Shown here piece by piece: positions 41,866 through 49,323 of a stretch of DNA of 51,923 nt (positions are counted from its first letter, which is position 1; each line of letters opens with the position of its first letter). The position numbers and the translations under genes were made by a program. This DNA is from an uncultured Kiritimatiellota bacterium (GTDB lineage: Bacteria > Verrucomicrobiota > Kiritimatiellia > RFP12 > DVOR01), in the NCBI GenBank assembly GCA_944389565.1, contig CALXMV010000001.1:1-51923 (forward strand). Reading direction: 5' to 3'. The notes beneath the pieces are model-generated. The model saw only the letters and a list, made by a program, of their open reading frames with translations. It was not told where the DNA came from and made no database searches.

Positions 41866-43029
41866 TCACCGTTTGATCGCGATCTGCCCCAAGCCCGAGC
41901 GCGGGAAGGAGGTCCCCAGGATCGTTTCCACGGTCTGCAACGTGTTCTCCTCCGGGACGGCGTAACCTTCCTTCCCGTAGAGATAGTTGAGCAAAAGCGT
42001 GTCGTCGAAGCCGAAGTTCCCGCTCTCGAAGACCTTCTTCCCGTCCAACAGGATTGCGTCCCCGTCGACCGTCAGGCGGCTGTCCCGCTCCGCGAGATAC
42101 CAGAGCAACGCCTGGAAGGCTTGCTTCTCCGAGATGCCGTTGCGCGTGATGGTATATTCGACGCCGCTGTTGTCCGGCGAGGGGATGGTGACCGTCTCCT
42201 TGGGGAGCAACGCGCCGTCCTTCACCAAGAGCTCGATGTGGAGGCGTGTCACCATGTCCGTCATTTGCGACCCCCAATGCCAAGAGAATGTCTGCTCCTC
42301 CCCCACGGGGACGACCCCGCACCCGGAGAGAAGATTCTGGGCGGGGAAGATCGCGTTCTTGACGGTGCGCTCCCCCGTCAGGAACGCCACGGGGCGCACC
42401 TCGACCGTCGCGTTGCCGTGCGCGCTCGTCACGGTGTAAGTCGCCCGGATGGATTGCTGATTGCCCTCTTGCCCACCGGTGATGGGGAAGACGGCCTGCA
42501 CGGTCGGTGCGGAAAGGCTTTCGATCCATCCCCCGCGAAGCGAGGTGCCCGTCAGCAACTTCTCCCACTTGGCGCCATATTGCCGGTGGAAGAAGATCTT
42601 CGCGCCCTCGGGGAAATCACTGACGGAGACATCGATCGGCGTGTCGCCCAAGAACGTGACATCCCGCAGGCGCGTGGCACCCAGGAAGGCATTCAGCCCC
42701 ACGTAGGAGATGCTCGCCGGAACCGTGATCGCGGAGATGTTCGCGCAATTCTGGAACGCCCAGTTACCGATGTGCCGCACCTGATAGCCGCCCAAAGAGG
42801 AGGGGATGACGATTTCCCCGGACGTGGACGTGGGAATCGCCGAATTGCCGTAATCCGGGTTGTAGATGGCCGCGAATTGGGAGCCGACCTCATAATAATT
42901 CCCGTTCTCGTCATAGTCGCCGTTGCGAAGTTCGTAATTCCACTCGATGCCGTCCACGACCTCGGTGAGGGCGTGGGCGAGTGGGACGGCGCCCATCAAG
43001 GCCGACAGCAGGACAAACACTCGTTTCAT
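41866..43029 (-). CDS. secreted BspA-type protein, paralogue of the adjacent gene
   Basis: The start at 43029 (KRVFVLLSALMGAVPLAHA) has a GGAAGGAG site and begins a clean signal peptide; the frame extends seven codons further without support. The 387-residue protein has only two or three BspA repeats (GEIVIPSSLGGYQVRHIGNWAFQNC, ITVPASISYVGLNAFLGATRL). A beta-rich middle follows, then a C-terminal region (FQALLWYLAERDSRLTVDGD, LLNYLYGKEGYAVPEE) shared with the next gene. It probably sits at the surface. It is the first gene of the minus-strand block that leads to the dockerin and cohesin proteins. Confidence 0.78.
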   Translation of the reverse strand: MKRVFVLLSALMGAVPLAHALTEVVDGIEWNYELRNGDYDENGNYYEVGSQFAAIYNPDYGNSAIPTSTSGEIVIPSSLGGYQVRHIGNWAFQNCANISAITVPASISYVGLNAFLGATRLRDVTFLGDTPIDVSVSDFPEGAKIFFHRQYGAKWEKLLTGTSLRGGWIESLSAPTVQAVFPITGGQEGNQQSIRATYTVTSAHGNATVEVRPVAFLTGERTVKNAIFPAQNLLSGCGVVPVGEEQTFSWHWGSQMTDMVTRLHIELLVKDGALLPKETVTIPSPDNSGVEYTITRNGISEKQAFQALLWYLAERDSRLTVDGDAILLDGKKVFESGNFGFDDTLLLNYLYGKEGYAVPEENTLQTVETILGTSFPRSGLGQIAIKR

Positions 43030-43232
43030 CGTGACACTCCTTCCGAACAATTCTTGCGCAAGCGTGCCTCCCGCTCGTGGCGGGGATGCGGGGCATGGGA
43101 TGGCGCCTTCGGCGACGACCCATCGCCGAAGGCACTATCCCCTCTACCTATCATATACGCGCAGGGCGGCGAAAGATGACACCTTTTTTGTGAAAAAAGT
43201 GCGGAGGCGCGGAGCCAGGTCTGGGCGGTCGG
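43030..43232. other. intergenic region, no gene
   Basis: The start of a 436-bp gap (43030-43465) upstream of both the BspA-type gene and the tRNA unit. No gene is supported here. A GTGAAAAAAGTGC word at 43190-43202 recurs, with one extra A, at 43402-43415, flanking the tandem repeat. Confidence 0.5.
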
Positions 43233-43339
43233 CCCCGAACCCTCCCGACTTTCGGGTCAGACCCTTAAGGGTTTCGCCCCGAACCCTCCCGACTTTCGGG
43301 TCAGACCCTTAAGGGTTTCGCCCCGAACCCTCCCGACTT
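43233..43339 (+). repeat. 44-bp tandem repeat, 2.4 copies
   Basis: Two identical 44-bp units (43233-43276 and 43277-43320) are followed by the first 18 or so bases of a third. Each unit contains CCCGACTTTCGGG, able to form a short hairpin, and the perfect 12-base palindrome ACCCTTAAGGGT. Confidence 0.9.
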
Positions 43340-43415
43340 CCGAGGCGAACCCAGGGGGGCGATGGGGCGTCATGGGGCCGAAACGCGCGAAAAATCCATT
43401 CGTGAAAAAAAGTGC

Positions 43416-43445
43416 TTGCGTTCGGGGTGTGGGATTTGGTATTAT
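43416..43445 (+). promoter_or_regulatory. promoter of the tRNA-Phe/tRNA-Glu unit
   Basis: TTGCGT (43416-43421), an 18-base spacer and TATTAT (43440-43445) end 20 bases before tRNA-Phe. Confidence 0.7.
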
Positions 43446-43465
43446 TCACCCGTTTTCGCACTTCT

Positions 43466-43541
43466 GGCGAGGTAGCTCAGTTGGTAGAGCAGCGGACTGA
43501 AAATTCGCGTGTCGTCGGTTCGATCCCGACCCTTGCCACCA
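43466..43541 (+). tRNA. tRNA-Phe (GAA)
   Basis: The cloverleaf has acceptor GGCGAGG with CCTTGCC (one G-T), D arm GCTCAGTTGGTAGAGC, anticodon arm with CTGAAAA giving GAA, T arm GGTTCGATCCC, and encoded CCA at 43539-43541. Confidence 0.95.
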
Positions 43542-43564
43542 TTTCCCTGCGGACATCCCCAAGC

Positions 43565-43639
43565 GCCCCCATCGTCTATCGGCTAGGACACGGGCTTTTC
43601 ATGCCTGTAAGAGGAGTTCGATTCTCCTTGGGGGTGCCA
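43565..43639 (+). tRNA. tRNA-Glu (TTC)
   Basis: The cloverleaf has acceptor GCCCCCA with TGGGGGT, anticodon arm with CTTTTCA giving TTC, T arm AGTTCGATTCT and encoded CCA. It follows tRNA-Phe by 23 bases in the same unit. A T-run after the CCA may help end transcription. Confidence 0.95.
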
Positions 43640-43666
43640 TTTTTTTTTGCCGTCGCGGGATGGCGC

Positions 43667-43695
43667 TTGCGTTTGACGGGGGAATGTGTTAGTAT
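43667..43695 (+). promoter_or_regulatory. rpsA promoter
   Basis: TTGCGT (43667-43672), a 17-base spacer and TAGTAT (43690-43695) predict a leader of about 123 bases before the rpsA ATG. Confidence 0.65.
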
Positions 43696-43764
43696 TCGCG
43701 CGCTTTCCCTGTGTTGGGGGAGGCGCATTCGTCAACAACCGGGCGTTTAACCACCCTGCGGCGA

Positions 43765-43787
43765 CTCGGGCATGCGTGCCCGCCGAG
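43765..43787 (+). promoter_or_regulatory. hairpin in the rpsA leader
   Basis: CGGGCA (43767-43772) pairs perfectly with TGCCCG (43777-43782) around TGCG. An overlapping alternative, CTCGG with CCGAG (43765-43769 and 43783-43787), could form instead. S1 leaders in other bacteria mediate feedback by S1; whether this one does is unknown. Confidence 0.4.
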
Positions 43788-43825
43788 GGAGCGCGTCCGT
43801 CACAAAACAGAAAGCAACAGCCGAT

Positions 43826-45562
43826 ATGGCTATCCTGAAGCCTCAGAAGGCGGTCGAGAAGACCGGCGCCCGTTACGATGAACTCTTGGCGGCGCTGAAC
43901 AAGCAAGACAGCGTGCCGGCGCCCGGCACCATCGTCAAGGGCAAGGTGACCGGCAAGCGCGGGAACGAAGTGTTGGTGGACATCGGGTGCAAGAGCGCCG
44001 GCGCCATCCCCGCGAGCGAGTTCGAGAACGTGGACGAGGTGAACGTGGGCGACGTCTTCGACGTGCTGCTCATCGAGCTCGAGGGCGAGAACGGCATGGT
44101 GGTGGTCTCCAAGCGCCAGGCCGACGAGAAGATCCGCTGGGAGGCGATCCTGGCGAAGTACAAAGAGGGCGACACGGTCTCCGGCACGATCCGCAGCAAG
44201 GTGCGCGGCGGCATGATCGTGGCGGTGGACGGCGTGGAGGCCTTCCTGCCCGGGTCTCAGGTGGACGTGAACCCGAGCCGCGACCTGGACATCTACATCA
44301 CCGGCGAGCCCCAGGACTTCAAGATCATCAAGATCTCCGACGAGCGCCGCAACATCATCGTCTCCCGCCGCGAGCTTCTCGAGGCGCAGATGGCCGAGAA
44401 GAAGCACGCGCTCCTGCAGACGCTCCAGAAGGGCCAGATCGTGCACGGTAAGGTGAAGAACATCACCGACTTCGGCGCGTTCGTGGATCTCGACGGCATG
44501 GACGGCCTGCTGCACATCACCGACATGAGCTGGGGCCGCATCAAGCACCCGAGCGAGTTGCTCAAGGTCGGCCAGGAGCTGGACGTCATGATCCTGGACG
44601 TCGACTTGGAGCGCGAGCGCGTCTCCCTGGGCCTCAAGCAGGCGCAGGCCAACCCGTGGGACGACATCGGCAGCCGCTACCCTGTGGGCAGCCGTCTGCA
44701 CGGCAAGGTCGTCAACCTGGCGCCCTATGGCGCGTTCGTCGAGATCGAGCCCGGCATCGAGGGCCTGGTGCACGTCTCCGAGTTCAGCTGGACCAAGCGC
44801 ATCGCCCGCGCCTCCGACGTCCTCAGCGTCGGCGACGAGGTGGACGTGGTGGTGCTGAGCATCGACGCGGCCAACCAGAAAATCGCCCTGGGCATCCGCC
44901 AGACCGAGGCCAACCCGTGGGACACCGTGCAGGACCGTTACCCTGTCGGCAGCCGCATCACCGGCAAGGTCCGCAACTTCACCACCTACGGCGCCTTCGT
45001 CGAGATGGAAGAGGGCATCGACGGCATGATCCACGTCTCCGACATGAGCTGGACGCGCAAGATCAACCACCCCTCCGAGATCCTTCAGAAGGGGCAGATC
45101 GTCGAGGCCATCGTCCTGGAGATCGACGCCGCCAACCAGCGCATCTCCTTGGGGCTCAAGCAGGCGCAGACCGACCCGTGGTCCTCCATCGCCTCCACCT
45201 ACCAGATCGGCCAGATCGTCAAGGGCAAGGTCTCCAAGATCGCCTCCTTCGGCGCCTTCGTCGAGCTCGAGGACGGCGTGGACGGCCTGGTGCACATCTC
45301 CCAGATCTCCGACCAGCACATCGACAAGGTGCGCGACGCGCTCAAGGTCGGCCAGGAGGTCGAGGCCCGCATCGTGAAGATCGACCGCGAGGAGCGCCGC
45401 ATCGGCCTCTCCATCAAGGCCGTCACGATGGACGAGGGCGAGGTCGCCCGCCTCACCGCCGAGGCCGAGGCCTCCACCCCCTCCGCGCCGCTGGGTTCCT
45501 TCGCCAACGCCTTCGAGGAGGCCTTCGCCGCCTCCGAGGAGTGGCAGCCCGGCCAGGAGTGA
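43826..45562 (+). CDS. rpsA: 30S ribosomal protein S1
   Basis: The start is taken as the ATG at 43826 (AILKPQKAVEK), since upstream codons in the frame fall in the structured leader. The 578-residue protein has six S1 OB-fold repeats. The last four are the most alike, each with GAFV(D/E) and a GLVHVSE or GLLHITD-type motif (for example DFGAFVDLDGMDGLLHITDM and PYGAFVEIEPGIEGLVHVSE). S1 helps the 30S subunit bind and unfold mRNA leaders. As in other rpsA genes, no strong Shine-Dalgarno is visible. A perfect terminator follows the stop. Confidence 0.97.
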   Translation: MAILKPQKAVEKTGARYDELLAALNKQDSVPAPGTIVKGKVTGKRGNEVLVDIGCKSAGAIPASEFENVDEVNVGDVFDVLLIELEGENGMVVVSKRQADEKIRWEAILAKYKEGDTVSGTIRSKVRGGMIVAVDGVEAFLPGSQVDVNPSRDLDIYITGEPQDFKIIKISDERRNIIVSRRELLEAQMAEKKHALLQTLQKGQIVHGKVKNITDFGAFVDLDGMDGLLHITDMSWGRIKHPSELLKVGQELDVMILDVDLERERVSLGLKQAQANPWDDIGSRYPVGSRLHGKVVNLAPYGAFVEIEPGIEGLVHVSEFSWTKRIARASDVLSVGDEVDVVVLSIDAANQKIALGIRQTEANPWDTVQDRYPVGSRITGKVRNFTTYGAFVEMEEGIDGMIHVSDMSWTRKINHPSEILQKGQIVEAIVLEIDAANQRISLGLKQAQTDPWSSIASTYQIGQIVKGKVSKIASFGAFVELEDGVDGLVHISQISDQHIDKVRDALKVGQEVEARIVKIDREERRIGLSIKAVTMDEGEVARLTAEAEASTPSAPLGSFANAFEEAFAASEEWQPGQE

Positions 45563-45581
45563 GCCTTCCGGGACACGGCAC

Positions 45582-45617
45582 AAAAAAGCCCCCGCGCGGT
45601 CGCGCGGGGGCTTTTTT
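45582..45617 (+). terminator. terminator after rpsA, bidirectional
   Basis: AAAAAAGCCCCCGCGCG and its perfect complement flank a GT loop, ending in TTTTTT. It also serves the deacetylase gene converging from the other strand, whose stop is eight bases beyond. Confidence 0.92.
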
Positions 45618-45624
45618 CGGGGGG

Positions 45625-46524
45625 TCAAAGGTGGCTTTTGCCGCGGGTGGCGAGGAGGTAGGCGGCGAGGGGCGGGGTGTCGCGGGGGATGATCTGGCGC
45701 GGGATTCGGAGTGGGTCGCCCCAGGGGCCGCGTTTGCGGGTGGTGACCGCGTGGCGGTAGCCGGCCTCGCGGGCGAGGGCCTCCTCGCGTTCGCCGAACT
45801 CGCCGAAGGGATAGGCGAAGGCATGGATCGGGTGGCCGAGGAGGGTCTCCAGGCGCCTTTTGTTCGCGGCGATCTCGCGTCGGGCGTCGGCCTCGGGCAG
45901 GTCGGGGAGGTGGACGTGCCCGGCGGTGTGGCCACCGAACTCGACGAGCCCGGTGTCGGCCATCTCGCGGATCTGCGCGTCGGTGAGGAAGTCGTGGCCT
46001 TGGCGGTCGGTGGCGAAGATGGTGGCTGGGACGCGGCGGCGGAGGAGGATGGGGAGCAGGTTGGCGTGGTTGTCGGCGAAGCCGTCGTCGAAGGTCAGGA
46101 CGACCGTGCGCGGGGGGCAGGGCGCGGAGCAGGCCTCGGAGAGGGTGCGGAAGGCGTAGCCGGAGGCCTGGAGGTCGGCGACGAGGCGGTCGAGGGCCGC
46201 CGGGCGGATGGAGTTGTTGGGGGCGGTGGGCTCGGCGATGGCCTCGCCGACGGAGTGGAGCATGAGGACAATGGGGACCCCGGCGGGCTTGCGCGGCCAC
46301 CAGACGAGGAAGCGCGCGAGGAACCAGGCGAGGAGCCCCAGGCAGAGGAGGTCGAGGATCAGGATCGGCACGCCAGGCGCCCACCATCCCTCGGCCCAGA
46401 GCAACGCCAGGGCGACGACCGAGGTCATGACGGCGAGGAGCCCCGCCACGGCGGCGAGGGAGAGGATGCGGCAACGGCGCTCAAGGTTTCGGCCGGCGAT
46501 GGGCGGCGGGGTGGGGGGAGTCAT
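45625..46524 (-). CDS. membrane-anchored polysaccharide deacetylase (NodB domain)
   Basis: The start at 46524 overlaps the stop of the upstream gene by four bases; the longer frame is antisense to it. The 299-residue protein has two close hydrophobic segments near the N-terminus (about 22-46 and 52-72). A NodB catalytic domain follows: VVLTFDDGFADNHANL with the metal and catalytic Asp, FGGHTAGHVHLPDL with the metal His pair, and IHAFAYPFGEFG. It should de-N-acetylate a GlcNAc-containing polymer or peptidoglycan on the periplasmic side. Its coupling to a glycosyltransferase-like gene suggests the two act on the same envelope glycan. Confidence 0.9.
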   Translation of the reverse strand: MTPPTPPPIAGRNLERRCRILSLAAVAGLLAVMTSVVALALLWAEGWWAPGVPILILDLLCLGLLAWFLARFLVWWPRKPAGVPIVLMLHSVGEAIAEPTAPNNSIRPAALDRLVADLQASGYAFRTLSEACSAPCPPRTVVLTFDDGFADNHANLLPILLRRRVPATIFATDRQGHDFLTDAQIREMADTGLVEFGGHTAGHVHLPDLPEADARREIAANKRRLETLLGHPIHAFAYPFGEFGEREEALAREAGYRHAVTTRKRGPWGDPLRIPRQIIPRDTPPLAAYLLATRGKSHL

Positions 46525-47417
46525 CGGTCGAGCCTGTCGTGGGTGAAGACGCCCTCGGGCACGCCGATGCGGAAGTGCCGGCGGCGCCACCAGAGGCGGT
46601 TGAGGGGCGGTTCGAGGGTCTGCAGACGGTTGCCCTCGGCGTTGACGAAATGCGAGGAGGGGTGCGCGTCGGCGAAGTCGAGCAGGCGCCCCATGAGGTC
46701 GTGGGCGATGAGGGTGGCCTGGTTGGTCCAGGGCAGGACCCAGCTGTCCACGGCGAAGAAGTCGGGGCCGATGCGCGTGATGCGCCGGGGGAAGAGTCGC
46801 TCGGGGAAGCGCTCGATGTAGGGGCTGCGGCCGGCCCAGCGGGCGGCCTTGCCGGGGCGGAGGAGGCGGCGGAGTGCCTTGCGCCAGGCGGGCGCGTCGT
46901 CGAGCGCCTCGGTGTCGGCCCAGCGGGGGTCTTTCTCGCGGACGGGCCAGAAGCGCGAGTACATCCCCGCGAAGCGGTTCTGCGGGCCGGGGTTGTAACG
47001 GTTGCGCAGACGCACCAGGTCCACGCGGCCCTCAATCAGGTGGCGCATGGACTCGCGGAACTGCGCCTTCATGCTCTCGGGGCTCACGCAGACGGGGAAG
47101 TCGTTTTCCAGCACGATCATGTAATCGGTTTTGAGTGTCTCCCAGATCCAGCGGAAGCCGCCCTGGATGCCGAGGTTGTCGGGCCGCGCGACGGTGCGCA
47201 CGCCGAGCCCCTCGGACATCCGCACGTGCTCCTCGCGCGCCGCCTGCCAGCAGATCACCGCGTCGTCGAAAAGCCCGTAGAGACCGTTCCTCAGATGGTT
47301 CTCCAACGTGTGGCGCGTCGTCTCCATGGCCTTGAAGCCGAGCACCGCCACGCCCACGGTCTTCCCGTAGGGCCGCCCGATGGGATCCGTCCCGACGCCG
47401 ATCGTTCGTTCAAGCAT
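46521..47417 (-). CDS. glycosyltransferase-like protein
   Basis: The start at 47417 is supported by AGGAGGT five bases upstream; the frame extends further without support. The 298-residue protein contains VAVLGFKAMETTRHTLENHL, VARPDNLGIQGGFRWIWE and YMIVLENDFPV. The acidic END and the preceding pattern resemble the nucleotide-binding DXD region of GT-A enzymes, but it does not look like the GT2 genes next door. No membrane segment is seen. It overlaps the deacetylase gene and is divergent from the GT2 pair, with a promoter in the 104-bp gap. Confidence 0.65.
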   Translation of the reverse strand: MLERTIGVGTDPIGRPYGKTVGVAVLGFKAMETTRHTLENHLRNGLYGLFDDAVICWQAAREEHVRMSEGLGVRTVARPDNLGIQGGFRWIWETLKTDYMIVLENDFPVCVSPESMKAQFRESMRHLIEGRVDLVRLRNRYNPGPQNRFAGMYSRFWPVREKDPRWADTEALDDAPAWRKALRRLLRPGKAARWAGRSPYIERFPERLFPRRITRIGPDFFAVDSWVLPWTNQATLIAHDLMGRLLDFADAHPSSHFVNAEGNRLQTLEPPLNRLWWRRRHFRIGVPEGVFTHDRLDR

Positions 47418-47448
47418 GTCTGACCTCCTGTGCGCTACGCATGGCGCG

Positions 47449-47478
47449 ATTATACGCGATTTCCCCCTCCGCACGCAA
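47449..47478 (-). promoter_or_regulatory. promoter of the glycosyltransferase-like/deacetylase pair
   Basis: On the minus strand TTGCGT (47473-47478), an 18-base spacer and TATAAT (47449-47454) give a leader of about 25 bases containing the AGGAGGT site. Confidence 0.7.
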
Positions 47479-47508
47479 GCGGCGGCGCGCCGGGCTCGGC
47501 GTTTGTGG

Positions 47509-47514
47509 TACAAT
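47509..47514 (+). promoter_or_regulatory. -10 box for the first GT2 gene
   Basis: TACAAT, preceded by TGTGG (extended -10), ends seven bases before the ATG. The transcript would be essentially leaderless. No ribosome site is visible. Confidence 0.5.
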
Positions 47515-47521
47515 ACGCCCC

Positions 47522-48394
47522 ATGAAAACACGGTTGTCTGTCATCATCCTCACCTATAACGAGTGCCTGCATATCCGCCGGTGTCTGGAGCGCATCCGGC
47601 CTTTGGCCTCGGAGGTCTTCGTGGTCGACTGCCATTCCACCGACGGCACGCAGGCCATCGCCCGCGAGCTCGGCGCGACCGTCGTGGAGCATGATTGGCC
47701 GGGGTGCCAGGCCGAGCAGATGAGATGGGCGCTCGACAATCTGCCGCTCACGGGCGACTGGGTGTTGCGCCTGGACGCGGACGAGTATCTGTTGCCGGAG
47801 CTTGTCGAGGAGATCCGCGCCCGTCTGGACACGCTCCCGCCCGACGTCACGGGGGTCGAGCTGCGACGCAGGCATATCTTCCAGGGACGGTGGGTGCGGC
47901 ATGGGATCTATCCCGTCTGCCTGCTGCGCCTCTTCCGGCGCGGCGCGGCCGAGAGCCGCCAGCGGCTGATGGATGAGAAGCTTGTCCTCCTGCATGGCCG
48001 TGCGGTGACCTTCGCCCATGATTTCGTGGATCACAATCTGCAGGATCTCTCATGGTGGACGCGCAAGCACGACACTTACGCCCTGCGCGAGGCCGCCGAC
48101 CTTTTCCTTGCCAACGACGCCACTTCCAAAAAGCGGCTTTACCGGCGGTTGCCCCTTTTCTGGCGCGCCGCCGCCTATTTCGTTTATCGCTACTTCTTGC
48201 GGTTGGGCTTCTTGGATGGCCGCCAAGGGTTCCTCTGGGCGTTCCTGCAGGGGTGGTGGTATCGCACGTTGGTCGATGCCAAACTGATTGAATTGCGCGA
48301 GCATTGCGCCTACACGGGGGGGGGTAATTCCCGTCTTCTCGCGCTCAAGGATTATCTGAAAACGAAAGGGATTCGCCTCCCGGACGTGCCGTGA
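47522..48394 (+). CDS. GT2 family glycosyltransferase, copy 1
   Basis: The 290-residue protein starts at the ATG at 47522. It has the WaaE/KdtX-type GT2 pattern: LSVIILTYNECLHIRRCLE, EVFVVDCHSTDGTQ, DWVLRLDADEYL (DXD-type metal site, about 84-95) and a C-terminal basic region (FAHDFVDHNLQDLSWWTRKH, then LPLFWRAAAYFVYRYFLRLGFLD). The FVDHNLxDL segment is common to enzymes adding sugars to LPS core or related glycans. It is followed 41 bases later by a second copy sharing almost identical DNA over the first 260 bases or so. The substrate is unknown. Confidence 0.9.
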   Translation: MKTRLSVIILTYNECLHIRRCLERIRPLASEVFVVDCHSTDGTQAIARELGATVVEHDWPGCQAEQMRWALDNLPLTGDWVLRLDADEYLLPELVEEIRARLDTLPPDVTGVELRRRHIFQGRWVRHGIYPVCLLRLFRRGAAESRQRLMDEKLVLLHGRAVTFAHDFVDHNLQDLSWWTRKHDTYALREAADLFLANDATSKKRLYRRLPLFWRAAAYFVYRYFLRLGFLDGRQGFLWAFLQGWWYRTLVDAKLIELREHCAYTGGGNSRLLALKDYLKTKGIRLPDVP

Positions 48395-48435
48395 TCGCTT
48401 GACGGGCCCTTCGGGAGACAATCCTCGGAGGGCCC

Positions 48436-49254
48436 ATGCACACCACGCTGTCTGTCATCATCCTCACCTACGACGAGCGCCTGCACATCCGCCGGTGTCT
48501 GGAGCGCATCCGGCCTTTGGCCTCGGAGGTCTTCGTGGTCGATTGCCATTCCACCGACGGCACGCAGACCATCGCCCGCGACCTCGGCGCGACCGTCGTG
48601 GAGCACGATTGGCCGGGGTGCCAGGCCGAGCAGATGAGATGGGCGCTCGACAATCTGCCGCTCACGGGCGACTGGGTGTTGCGCCTGGACGCGGACGAGT
48701 ATCTCACCGAGGAACTCATCGCGGAGATCGCGGGCAGATTGGATGGCCTGCCGCCCGACGTCACGGGCGTCACGTTTCGCCTTCGGCGCGTGTTCCTGGG
48801 GCGGCGCCTGCGCTTCGGGAACCCGACGATCCGGTTGCTGCGCCTTTGGCGGCGTGGGCAGGCCTTTTGTGAGCGGCGCGCCATGGATGAGCATATGCGC
48901 GTCCGCGCCGGGCGGGTCGTCGATTTCGCCCATGATTTCGTGGATCATAACCTCAATGACCTGACGTGGTGGAGCCGGAAACATTTGGGGTATGCCAAGC
49001 GGGAGGCGGACGATCTGGGGGAGGGGGCGTTCGCGACGGACGGGCTGGCGGGGCAGGCGGCCTCCAAACGGCGGATGAAGGCGCGGTATGCGCGGCTGCC
49101 GCTCTTTTGGCGGGCGTGGGCGTATTTCCTCTATCGCTACGTGGTGCGGCTGGGGTTCTTGGACGGCACGCCGGGATTCCTCTGGGCGTTCCTGCAGGCG
49201 CTGTGGTATCGCTCGTTCGTGGACGCGCTGCTTTACGAAAGACGCAGGCGCTGA
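48436..49254 (+). CDS. GT2 family glycosyltransferase, copy 2
   Basis: The 272-residue protein is a tandem duplicate of the preceding gene. The first 90 or so residues differ at only a handful of positions, while the rest diverges strongly and lacks the last 20 residues of copy 1. Motifs are LSVIILTYDERLHIRRCLE, VFVVDCHSTDGTQT, DWVLRLDADEYL and DFAHDFVDHNLNDLTWWSRKH. Between those and the C-terminal RLPLFWRAWAYFLYRYVVRLGFLD there is an extra GEGAFATDGLAGQAA insert. It probably adds a different sugar, or acts on a different acceptor, in the same glycan. Confidence 0.88.
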   Translation: MHTTLSVIILTYDERLHIRRCLERIRPLASEVFVVDCHSTDGTQTIARDLGATVVEHDWPGCQAEQMRWALDNLPLTGDWVLRLDADEYLTEELIAEIAGRLDGLPPDVTGVTFRLRRVFLGRRLRFGNPTIRLLRLWRRGQAFCERRAMDEHMRVRAGRVVDFAHDFVDHNLNDLTWWSRKHLGYAKREADDLGEGAFATDGLAGQAASKRRMKARYARLPLFWRAWAYFLYRYVVRLGFLDGTPGFLWAFLQALWYRSFVDALLYERRRR

Positions 49255-49271
49255 ACGGCGCGTGCCGTGAA

Positions 49272-49323
49272 TTGCGCGCCGCGAGGGGGCGTGCTAGGAT
49301 AATCGCGAAAGGTTTTTCGCGAT
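49272..49323 (+). promoter_or_regulatory. promoter and start-codon hairpin of the S9 peptidase gene
   Basis: TTGCGC (49272-49277), a 17-base spacer and TAGGAT (49295-49300) form the promoter. A perfect nine-base inverted repeat, ATCGCGAAA (49302-49310) and TTTCGCGAT (49315-49323), then spans the ribosome site and includes the AT of the start codon. Confidence 0.5.

Noticed and set aside
43233..43339. CRISPR array
   Set aside because: The units are directly adjacent with no unique spacers, only 2.4 copies, and no cas genes are in the window.
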